In this document: positions 1-6,443 of the stretch, in pieces | How positions within the stretch are numbered: the first letter of the stretch is position 1 | Layout: every line of letters starts with the position of its first letter | Source of the DNA: Clostridia bacterium | GTDB lineage: Bacteria > Bacillota > Clostridia > Christensenellales > UBA1242 | Reading direction: 5' to 3' | Assembly (NCBI GenBank): GCA_028694075.1 | Contig: JAQUUD010000017.1 | Location: 1-22,674 of the forward strand | DNA length: 22,674 bases | The notes under the pieces: model-generated | Seen by the model: only the letters and a program-made list of their open reading frames with translations | What the model was told of the DNA's origin: nothing | Database searches by the model: none | Translations under genes and position numbers: made by a program

Positions 1-721
1 CTAAAAGATGTGCAATTCCAGAAATTCCAAAACTTTCCTTAACTTCTTTATCCATATTGGATTTTTCGCCAAAAAGAATGTTATAAGCAAAAACCGAGCC
101 GTTTTCAGACATCACGGAGGAAAATAAAGTTTTGATATATTCTTTCAACTTTTCCGTTAAAGTTTTTTTACCGCTTGAAACAGTAATATCAGCGGAGTTG
201 ACATAACAAAAATAAGGAGTGTTGTCCGTATAAGCAAAATAATTAAACTTATTATTTTCGAAAAGTTGTTCGTTATATAAATCAGCATTGAATGACAAAT
301 AATTTCCGACTATAATCTCATTTTGATTTTCCAAGCCCGAAACGCAAACATTTATGTTGCGATCATATTTACTTTCAATTTTAACATTTTGAAGTGTTAA
401 ATAAGCGTAGCCTTCTCCTTGATAAATCTCGCCGGTTATTCTACCCTCAATTGCAACATTTTGACCGTTATAAGACGATCCAAGAAAATTGGCGGAGTCA
501 ATATAAAATGCACCAATTCCGCAAACAAACGCAAGAAAGATAAACAAAAGTCGTTTCCAAAGTTTGTAAATAACGCATATTATGCTCACAGTACTTAAAA
601 GCAAAATGCACAAGGTTAAAATAAAAAAATCGGGCTCAAAAATGAAGCCCGCAAAACCAATACCGACTGCAAATGCCAAAAAACAATAAAATAGCGGTCT
701 GTAATTAATTATTTTTTTCAT
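1..721 (-). CDS. comEC: ComEC/Rec2-type competence channel protein, N-terminal part (cut by window edge)
   Basis: Translating the minus strand from the ATG at 719-721 gives 240 residues open to the window edge. Three hydrophobic helices (about residues 11-28, 32-52, 57-74) are followed by a beta-rich stretch (about 80-185), the layout of the DUF4131 N-terminal domain of ComEC. The last residues, including FAYNILFGEKSNMDKE and then GISGIAHLL, match the start of the competence domain, where family members read roughly GDKS...F...GLAHLLAVSG. ComEC is the inner-membrane channel that brings single-stranded DNA into the cytosol during transformation; the rest of the channel and any C-terminal metallo-beta-lactamase domain lie beyond position 1. 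No ribosome site is visible before the ATG. It follows the GNAT-like gene by 68 nt on the same strand and may be co-transcribed with it. The competence function comes from family knowledge only. Confidence 0.85.
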   Translation of the reverse strand, partial: MKKIINYRPLFYCFLAFAVGIGFAGFIFEPDFFILTLCILLLSTVSIICVIYKLWKRLLFIFLAFVCGIGAFYIDSANFLGSSYNGQNVAIEGRITGEIYQGEGYAYLTLQNVKIESKYDRNINVCVSGLENQNEIIVGNYLSFNADLYNEQLFENNKFNYFAYTDNTPYFCYVNSADITVSSGKKTLTEKLKEYIKTLFSSVMSENGSVFAYNILFGEKSNMDKEVKESFGISGIAHLL

Positions 722-789
722 AAGTTTTAACTTTTTTAATTTATAACTTGCTGATTTTGCTTTATCTTTTTTCCGAATTATTATTAATT

Positions 790-2100
790 CTATTTAATAG
801 GTTTTTTGATAGTTGTTTTCTTTGTTGTCGCTTTCACTGCCTTATTTTCAGTTTTCTTTATTGGTTTTTGTTCTGATGTTTTTTCAGTTTTTCTTACCTG
901 CGTTTTTTTTGCAATTGTCGCAGGTTTTTTCGCGGATTTTGTTAAAACGGTATTTTCATTTTTATTTTCTGCGAGTTTATCTAAATTTTTAATAAATGAG
1001 CGTCTACGTTTATGCTGAATATGTTCAAAATTATTCCAAGTCTGCTGAATTCTAAGATTATCTTCAAGCATTAAGTTTGTTTCGCAATATTCCAAATTAT
1101 GTTTAATCATATTATTTATTACATAATTCAACACAACAGCAAGCAAACCTTTGCTTTGATATTCGGTTTTAACGGCAATTAAGCCTAAATCAGCATATTT
1201 GGTTTCGTTTATTGCTTTAAGCATTCTGATAAATCCAAATGGGAAAAAGCGTCCTTTGGATTTTTGAACGGCTTCTGATAATGACGGAATTGCAAACCCA
1301 AATGCCACAACTTCATCATTTTCGTCAACTATTGTAATAACATAACGAAGTTTAATAAAAAGTTTGAACTGAGAAACAATTTGGTCACGAAGGCGGTCAT
1401 TAAAAGGCACTACTCCGTATAACGAACTATATGCTTCATCTAACACTTCAAAAATGCCCTTTTTATATTTTTTCAAATATTCATTCTTGTTTTTTTCGTT
1501 GACAACCTTTAAGTTATATCTTTTCAAAACAGTGTCGGACAAACGTTGAACTCTTTCACTGATTTCTTTCGGCGGATAAATCCTATATTCCAGCCAATCA
1601 ATCTCTTTTTGATAACCGCATTTTTCAATAAGTTTTTGATAATAATTATAATTATATTGCTCTTCAAAGGTCGCAATATAATCAAAACCTTCAATAAGCA
1701 AACCTTCACGGTCCAAGTCATTAAAACCGAGAGGTCCGTGGACTTTGTTCATTCCTTTTTGCTTTGCCCAGTTTTCAACAGCGTTAAAAAGCGCAGTGGC
1801 AACTTCTTCATCATTAGTGCTATCAAATCTTGTGAACCTTACTCTTTTTTCCTTTGTTTTGTCATTATAAAGTCGTTGCAAAATTCCGGCAATTCTGCCC
1901 ACAATCTTGTCATCTTTATATGCGAGATAAAAAACGGCATCACAATCTTCATAATAAACATTTTTTTTGCGGTTAAAAAGATTTATTTCGTCAATTCTTA
2001 AAGGGTGCACATAATATTTGTTATTGTTATATAATTTTGTTGGAAAATCAACAAATTCTGCTTGTTGTTTCCTTGTTTTTACTTCTTTTATTGTTATCAT
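790..2100 (-). CDS. GNAT-like acyltransferase-fold protein (YghO-like) with lysine-rich tail
   Basis: This 436-residue protein resembles the poorly characterised YghO-like family with an acetyltransferase fold. The family signature is clear at residues 122-140, GPLGFNDLDREGLLIEGFD, followed by a Tyr/Asn-rich YNYNYY segment (149-154) and an EKCGYQKEIDWLEY segment (159-172). A second GNAT-like half with a GLIAVKTEYQSKGL segment lies near 306-319. Substrate and acceptor are unknown. From about residue 379 to the end the protein becomes a low-complexity tail of Lys, Thr, Ala and Pro, with 18 lysines in 58 residues, resembling histone-H1-like or nucleic-acid-binding tails; this part is not in the usual family. 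The gene ends in TAG. It probably starts from a leaderless mRNA (promoter at 2109-2137), as no Shine-Dalgarno sequence precedes the ATG. It is divergent from the spoVB-like gene. Confidence 0.75.
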   Translation of the reverse strand: MITIKEVKTRKQQAEFVDFPTKLYNNNKYYVHPLRIDEINLFNRKKNVYYEDCDAVFYLAYKDDKIVGRIAGILQRLYNDKTKEKRVRFTRFDSTNDEEVATALFNAVENWAKQKGMNKVHGPLGFNDLDREGLLIEGFDYIATFEEQYNYNYYQKLIEKCGYQKEIDWLEYRIYPPKEISERVQRLSDTVLKRYNLKVVNEKNKNEYLKKYKKGIFEVLDEAYSSLYGVVPFNDRLRDQIVSQFKLFIKLRYVITIVDENDEVVAFGFAIPSLSEAVQKSKGRFFPFGFIRMLKAINETKYADLGLIAVKTEYQSKGLLAVVLNYVINNMIKHNLEYCETNLMLEDNLRIQQTWNNFEHIQHKRRRSFIKNLDKLAENKNENTVLTKSAKKPATIAKKTQVRKTEKTSEQKPIKKTENKAVKATTKKTTIKKPIK

Positions 2101-2108
2101 AATAATTT

Positions 2109-2137
2109 ATTATATAACTTAATACTATAAAAATCAA
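2109..2137 (-). promoter_or_regulatory. Sigma-A promoter for the GNAT-like gene, leaderless geometry
   Basis: On the minus strand there is TTGATT (2132-2137), a 17-nt spacer and a perfect TATAAT (2109-2114). Only 8 nt (AAATTATT) separate the -10 box from the ATG at 2100, so transcription should begin at or within a base or two of the start codon. Confidence 0.75.
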
Positions 2138-2213
2138 CTATTTAAGTTATATATTTTAATCATATTTTTACTAAATTGCCATAATTCACACTTTTGACTA
2201 ATATATTATTTTT

Positions 2214-3737
2214 GTGAAATCTATTTTTAAAGCAGTGGCTCTTATAACTTTTTTTACGGTTATTACAAGACTGCTTGGCTTTTTTTTCAGAGTTTATTTA
2301 TCAAGGGAAATTGGTGCAGAAGCCCTTGGGATTTTTCAAGTAGCACTTGTTATTTTTATGGTTTTAGTAACACTTGTTTCCAGCGGGCTTCCGCTTGTGA
2401 TTTCCAAAATTTCATCAAGATTGCATATCAAAGGCGAAGTCAAAAAAGAACGGGCAATGATTACAACTGCTCTCATTTTATCAACCCTTGTTGCAACAGT
2501 TGCCTGTCTTATAATTTTTATTTTTAATAGGTTATTGAATGCGGTTTTCACTGATGAAAGATGCATTGTACTACTCATTATTCTTTTGCCAGCGGTTATT
2601 TTTTCTGCAATTTATTCAACATTTAGAGGCTGGTTTTGGGGGCATTCCAACTATTTTGGGCTTTGCATCTCTGAACTTTTTGAACAAATTGTAAGAATTA
2701 TCATTTGCGTTATTATGCTTGGCGGAGCAATAACTCTTATGGACGGAGCAATAACTGCGGCGGCATCACTTTCGATTGCGTGTCTTTGCTCAGCGGGTTT
2801 CGTAACGGTTTTATATTTTGTTTATGGCGGAAGACTTGCTAAGCCTAAGGGCTTTTCAAAAGAACTTATGAAATCTTCCGCACCGATTACAAGCGTAAGA
2901 ATGGCATCAAGCCTTATTCAACCACTCATTGCAATTATTATTCCATTAAGGCTTGTTTCAGCGGGAATGTCCGCCTCGGAAGCAATTTCTCTTTATGGAA
3001 TTGCAATCGGTATGACCCTGCCGTTCTTATTCATTCCGTCTGCTCTAATTGGCTCGCTTGGCGTTGCACTGGTGCCTGACCTTTCCGCCGCCGTAACTCA
3101 GCAGGACACAAATCATGTTAAAAACAGAATTTCCTCATCAATCATTTTGACAATGTTTATTTCCTGCTTTTTCGTGCCTTTATATATGGGGGCTGGCAAT
3201 AATATTGGCCTATTTTTTTATAACAATGCTATAAGCGGACAACTGCTTGTATATTCGGCGTGGATTATGATACCGATTGGCATAACGAATATCACTTCTG
3301 CAATTTTAAATGCACTTGGGTGTGAAGTCAAATCAATGAAAAATTATCTTATTGGTTCAGTTCTGATGCTGATTGCAATGTGGTTTTTACCGCAGTTTAT
3401 TGGAATAAACGCCATTGTTATTGCAATGGGCATTTGTTTAAGTGTTTCCGCCTTTCTTAACATTAGAATGATAAATAAAGTTTCGTCCAGCAAAATAAAC
3501 ATAAAAAAGCAACTTGTGTCCATGCTTCTTTGTTCTATTCCAGTTGCAAGTTTGACAAATTTCATCACAAGCATACTCAATCATTTTCTTCCGCTGTTTT
3601 TCAATCTTGCAATTTCTTGCAGTTTGGGAGCAGTTTTCTTCCTTACGCTCTGCCAAGTTTTCAATATTATTGATATCAAAGTGTGGGTTTTAGGCTTTGC
3701 GCAAAAATTTAAAAAGAAAAAACATATAAAAGTTTAA
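2214..3737 (+). CDS. spoVB: SpoVB-like polysaccharide/lipid flippase (MOP superfamily)
   Basis: The protein has 507 residues, close to B. subtilis SpoVB (about 518), and consists almost entirely of membrane helices. The N-terminal segment reads as a SpoVB-type start: a hydrophobic helix, then TRLLGFFFRVYLSREIGAEA at about residues 18-37, and SSGLPLVISKISSR near 56-69. The family (MATE/MurJ-like flippases of the MOP superfamily) moves lipid-linked sugars across the cytoplasmic membrane; SpoVB itself is needed for spore cortex formation. Whether this copy serves spores, peptidoglycan or another glycan cannot be told from sequence. The start is a GTG at 2214; there is no Shine-Dalgarno sequence, but a TATATT sits 6 nt upstream. 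The C-terminus is a short basic tail. The gene is divergent from the GNAT-like gene and lies 77 nt before the DUF421 start. Confidence 0.8.
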   Translation: MKSIFKAVALITFFTVITRLLGFFFRVYLSREIGAEALGIFQVALVIFMVLVTLVSSGLPLVISKISSRLHIKGEVKKERAMITTALILSTLVATVACLIIFIFNRLLNAVFTDERCIVLLIILLPAVIFSAIYSTFRGWFWGHSNYFGLCISELFEQIVRIIICVIMLGGAITLMDGAITAAASLSIACLCSAGFVTVLYFVYGGRLAKPKGFSKELMKSSAPITSVRMASSLIQPLIAIIIPLRLVSAGMSASEAISLYGIAIGMTLPFLFIPSALIGSLGVALVPDLSAAVTQQDTNHVKNRISSSIILTMFISCFFVPLYMGAGNNIGLFFYNNAISGQLLVYSAWIMIPIGITNITSAILNALGCEVKSMKNYLIGSVLMLIAMWFLPQFIGINAIVIAMGICLSVSAFLNIRMINKVSSSKINIKKQLVSMLLCSIPVASLTNFITSILNHFLPLFFNLAISCSLGAVFFLTLCQVFNIIDIKVWVLGFAQKFKKKKHIKV

Positions 3738-3814
3738 ACTTCAAATTTTTATTTTTTATAATTTCTGATGAAATAAATTAGCATAAATTAAAAAATGTGT
3801 CGCATAATATTTTT

Positions 3815-4534
3815 ATGTTAACTTTAATTATTCGATCAACTTTAATATATTTGTTGGTGTTATTGGTTTTCAGGCTGATGGGCAAACGGCAAATCGGACA
3901 AATGCAACCATTTGAACTTGTCTTAACTCTTATCATTGCGGACCTAGCAACAATTCCAATGACTGAGATTTCAATCCCAATTTTGCACGGCGTTGTACCA
4001 CTTATAACGCTTGTTGTTGTACATTTCTTTCTTACCTTTATTTCTAAAAAGAGCACAAAGGTTGGTGAATTTATTAGTGGAAAGCCTATTGTAATCATCA
4101 ATCCCAACGGCATTGATTATAAATCATTGCAGGAACTTGATATCACCATTGATGATTTGTTTGAAGCAATAAGGACAGGTGGACATTTTAATTTGGAAGA
4201 AATTCAGTATGCAATTATGGAAACAAACGGCTCGCTTAGTGTTTTGCCTAAATCCGCTTTTGAGCCGGCAACTAACAGCACTTTAAAACTAAAAGCCCCC
4301 GAAAACACCGTGCCAGTTACTTTGGTAAGTGAAGGCTTAATCGTGAAGAACAATTTAGAAAATGCAAAACTAACAAAAACCGATATTGAAGATATTATGA
4401 AAAAAGCAAAAATACCTAACATTAAAGATATTCTTGTTTTAACAATAAACAAAACCGGCAGTATTTATATTCAGGCAAAAAATAAGCCATTTAAAACATT
4501 CACAGTCGATTATAAAGGAGAAAATTTAACATAA
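3815..4534 (+). CDS. DUF421 (YetF-family) membrane protein
   Basis: From the ATG at 3815 this is 239 residues: MLTLIIRSTLIYLLVLLVFR, then LMGKRQIGQMQPFELVLTL, the hallmark N-terminus of clostridial DUF421 proteins, with three membrane helices in about the first 75 residues. A cytosolic alpha/beta domain follows, with KPIVIINPNGIDYKSLQELD near 90-109 and a short second beta domain to the end. The function of the family is unknown; B. subtilis YetF-type members are integral membrane proteins. A GTG at 3797 in the same frame would add six residues, but the ATG matches family starts better, and a CATAAT box (3803-3808) lies 6 nt before it, which would make the GTG start upstream of the transcript. 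The stop TAA is followed at once by the ATG of the DUF4363 gene, a typical coupled pair. Confidence 0.85.
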   Translation: MLTLIIRSTLIYLLVLLVFRLMGKRQIGQMQPFELVLTLIIADLATIPMTEISIPILHGVVPLITLVVVHFFLTFISKKSTKVGEFISGKPIVIINPNGIDYKSLQELDITIDDLFEAIRTGGHFNLEEIQYAIMETNGSLSVLPKSAFEPATNSTLKLKAPENTVPVTLVSEGLIVKNNLENAKLTKTDIEDIMKKAKIPNIKDILVLTINKTGSIYIQAKNKPFKTFTVDYKGENLT

Positions 4535-4927
4535 ATGAATAAAAGGTTTTACTATATTATTGCAATAATTATACTTCTTGCTGGTGCGTGCATATGTGAA
4601 CAAATTATGGTTGACACTTATCTTGGCAACATGGAAGAAATTGTATATAATATCATCGAAGAAGTGGAAAATGCAACTGATGTCAGCACGCCAGAAATTT
4701 ATAATTTGATTGAAGACGCAGAAGAAACATGGAAAGGATATGAAGAAAATTTTTGCTTTCTAGTGAATTATAAAGACATTGAAGAAATCGGCGTTGAATT
4801 TACTAAAATGAAAATTTATATATTAGAAAATGATGTAACTGAACTTAAAGCCAGTTTGGCTGAGGTGCTCTATTACACCGACAGTTATCATCAAATCATG
4901 GGAATAACGCTTCAAAACATTTTATAA
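4535..4927 (+). CDS. DUF4363 family protein, partner of DUF421
   Basis: This 130-residue protein starts with an uncleaved-looking signal anchor (about residues 5-22, YYIIAIIILLAGACICEQ), followed by an acidic helical domain with a conserved-looking tryptophan in EETWKGYEENFCFLVNYKDI (about residues 68-87). Length and layout match DUF4363, a family commonly found next to DUF421 genes in clostridia; its biochemical role is not known. The ATG directly follows the DUF421 stop codon, so translation is probably coupled; an AAAGGAG at 4514-4520 lies 14 nt upstream, too far for an ideal Shine-Dalgarno site. The extracytoplasmic helical domain probably pairs with the DUF421 membrane protein, which is inference from gene context. 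Confidence 0.75.
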   Translation: MNKRFYYIIAIIILLAGACICEQIMVDTYLGNMEEIVYNIIEEVENATDVSTPEIYNLIEDAEETWKGYEENFCFLVNYKDIEEIGVEFTKMKIYILENDVTELKASLAEVLYYTDSYHQIMGITLQNIL

Positions 4928-5083
4928 ATTTTTTATTTTTTAACATTTTTTTGTTATAATTGATTATCAATAAGGTGTTTTTCAAATCACCAATTACAAG
5001 AAAAATTGGAGTTTATTTAAAAAAATTATCCTAATTTCTAATTATAAATTTTCAATAAAAGTTTTTATCACAGACGAATTAAA
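4928..5083 (+). other. Gene-free spacer with extended -10 box and small hairpins
   Basis: An extended -10 sequence TGTTATAAT (4952-4960) points into a stretch with no open reading frame before the convergent glpQ-like gene. No good -35 is present at the usual distance. Downstream, GGTG/CACC and CCAATT/AATTGG can form alternative small stems sharing the same CC. The cloverleaf element at 5084 begins about 124 nt after the -10 box. A small RNA is possible but not shown. Confidence 0.3.
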
Positions 5084-5189
5084 CCGGCGAAGCCGGAAAA
5101 TCGCTTACAGCGATTTTTGCCCGCCTTGGGGAAACCCAAGGCGGGCTCGGGCGTTTGCCTTAAAGGCAAACGCCCGCCGGCTTCGCCGG
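5084..5189. repeat. Cloverleaf palindromic element, copy 1 (106 nt)
   Basis: Outer stem 5084-5096 with 5177-5189 is 13 perfect base pairs (CCGGCGAAGCCGG with its complement). It encloses three perfect hairpins in series: 5097-5105/5109-5117 (9 bp, loop TAC), 5119-5130/5135-5146 (12 bp, loop GAAA) and 5148-5159/5165-5176 (12 bp, loop TTAAA). Linkers are 0, 1, 1 and 0 nt, so the fold is a compact four-way junction. The element is far richer in G and C than its surroundings. It lies between the convergent DUF4363 and glpQ-like genes, 3' of both, so it could end or protect transcripts from either side. Both outer-stem halves also fold on themselves (CCGGC/GCCGG). Confidence 0.9.
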
Positions 5190-5287
5190 CATATTAACGA
5201 AATCAAAAAAAGCATTAAATAACCTTAACACTTTCTATTATATTCTTATACTAATAAATTTTTAATCTTAAATTAATGGCTGAAATA

Positions 5288-6016
5288 TTACAGTTTTGGT
5301 TCAAAATTTTCAAAAATAATGTTGTCGCAATGCGGAAGCACACGCATATATTCTTCTTGACTTCTTATTGTCCACGCGAGTAGCGGAAGAGATTTATATT
5401 TCGATACATATCTATTTGGCAATGATTTTGCATCATAAGCAATAAAATGTGGTTGGCTTACTTTTTTATTAAAATACATTCTTTTAAGAAAATATTTTTT
5501 ATAAAATGCAATATTTTCACCTTTAAAAAAAGATGCTAATTGACCTCTCAAAACTTTCGGAGCATTATTTTTAAACCATTCCAAACTGAAAGGGTTAAAG
5601 GATTGCACCGCATATTCGCCATTATATTTCTTTAAAATATCCCAAATTGCTCTTTCCATTTCGCCAACTTTGTTAATATTTTTGATTTCAATCAAAACTG
5701 GCACTTGACCTGCAATAAAATCTAACGCTTCTTCAAGCGTTGGAATATGATTTTCTGTATTATTTATTTTCAAATTTTTCAAATCTTTTTTAACAAGATT
5801 TTTTGTATATCCATCTTTGCCAGTTAGTCTTTGCAGGCTCATATCGTGAAAAACAATTATTGTTCCGTCTTCAATCTGTTGAACATCAAGTTCAATCGGA
5901 TAAGCAAATTTGATTGCATTTTTAAAGGCTGAAAGAGAATTTTCTGGAGCGTTTTCATTATAAAAACCACGATGAGCAATGTATCTTTCAACCAGCCAAG
6001 AATTAAATATATCCAT
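5288..6016 (-). CDS. Glycerophosphodiester phosphodiesterase (GDPD/UgpQ family)
   Basis: This 242-residue protein has the GDPD catalytic signature: IAHRGFYNENAPENS (residues 13-27) with His15 and Arg16, then IELDV (41-45) with the metal ligands Glu42 and Asp44, and VFHD (55-58) with His57. PVLIEIKN near residue 110 supplies the next conserved glutamate. The family hydrolyses glycerophosphodiesters to glycerol-3-phosphate and an alcohol, in phospholipid or teichoic acid turnover. No signal peptide is seen, so it is probably cytosolic. The length fits the compact UgpQ-like branch. An AGGTG Shine-Dalgarno sequence lies 8 nt before the ATG, with a promoter at 6043-6071, so it is a single-gene unit. 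It ends opposite the DUF4363 gene with cloverleaf copy 1 between them. Confidence 0.88.
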   Translation of the reverse strand: MDIFNSWLVERYIAHRGFYNENAPENSLSAFKNAIKFAYPIELDVQQIEDGTIIVFHDMSLQRLTGKDGYTKNLVKKDLKNLKINNTENHIPTLEEALDFIAGQVPVLIEIKNINKVGEMERAIWDILKKYNGEYAVQSFNPFSLEWFKNNAPKVLRGQLASFFKGENIAFYKKYFLKRMYFNKKVSQPHFIAYDAKSLPNRYVSKYKSLPLLAWTIRSQEEYMRVLPHCDNIIFENFEPKL

Positions 6017-6042
6017 ATAATAAACACCTATTTTTGTTTATA

Positions 6043-6071
6043 ATATTAGCATATTTCAAAAATAAATGCAA
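6043..6071 (-). promoter_or_regulatory. Promoter of the GDPD gene
   Basis: On the minus strand: TTGCAT (6066-6071), 17-nt spacer, extended -10 TGC-TAATAT (hexamer 6043-6048). It gives an ordinary leader with an AGGTG ribosome site 8 nt before the ATG at 6016. Confidence 0.6.
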
Positions 6072-6143
6072 ATTAATTCGTACAATCTAAAAATTTGCAG
6101 TTATTTTTCGGTTTATATTTGTTTTAATTATTAATATAAATAT

Positions 6144-6188
6144 AAAAATCGGATTTTAATTTTTCGCTTAAAAAGAAAAATCGGATTT
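6144..6188. repeat. 13-bp direct repeat flanking a small hairpin, next to cloverleaf copy 2
   Basis: AAAAATCGGATTT occurs at 6144-6156 and again at 6176-6188, 32 nt apart. Between and partly overlapping the second copy is a 7-bp hairpin, ATTTTTC (6159-6165) with GAAAAAT (6175-6181). It lies 12 nt before the outer stem of cloverleaf copy 2, and its AATCGG can also pair with the CCGATT that opens the first arm of that element. Confidence 0.65.
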
Positions 6189-6200
6189 ATAAACAAAAAC

Positions 6201-6302
6201 ACACCTGCGGAAACCGATTGCTTTGAAAAAGCAATCGGGGGGGGCAGTGCAATGCACTGCCCCCTTTAGCGGTTGCACCGCAACCGCTGTTTCCGCAGGT
6301 GT
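6201..6302. repeat. Cloverleaf palindromic element, copy 2 (102 nt)
   Basis: Outer stem 6201-6213 with 6290-6302 is 13 perfect pairs (ACACCTGCGGAAA); the flanking bases C6200 and T6303 do not pair. Arms: 6214-6224/6228-6238 (11 bp, loop GAA), 6240-6250/6254-6264 (11 bp, loop AAT) and 6268-6276/6280-6288 (9 bp, loop ACC). Linkers are 0, 1, 3 and 1 nt. It lies 3' of uvrA, between uvrA and the upstream region of the GDPD gene. Both sides are followed by T-rich sequence when read outward (GTTTTTGTTT on minus, TTTATTTTTG on plus), so it could act as a transcription terminator in either direction. Apart from a shared CGGAA with copy 4, the sequence is unlike the other copies. Confidence 0.9.
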
Positions 6303-6443
6303 TTTATTTTTGCAATTAATTCAACATTTTCTGAAATTTATAAATAAATCAAATCTTTCGACCAATATTATTATGCTTTTCACCATCATAAAATGCTGAA
6401 TTCATTATTTATTTTGTCCAACTTTATTTGAAACTTATAATTC
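6303..6443. other. Spacer between cloverleaf copy 2 and the uvrA stop
   Basis: About 140 nt of AT-rich sequence without an open reading frame. I see no separate terminator hairpin for uvrA here; cloverleaf copy 2 is the only strong structure downstream of uvrA. Confidence 0.4.

Noticed and set aside
1546..2001. 151-residue plus-strand ORF opposite the GNAT-like gene
   Set aside because: It lies wholly antisense to a gene with a clear family motif, has low-complexity Ile/Phe composition and no ribosome site.
5084..5189. Cloverleaf copy 1 as a tRNA or tRNA-like gene
   Set aside because: The outer stem is 13 bp rather than 7, arm lengths and loops do not fit D, anticodon and T arms (no 7-nt loops, no TTC-type T loop, no CCA-like end), and the arms vary freely between copies.
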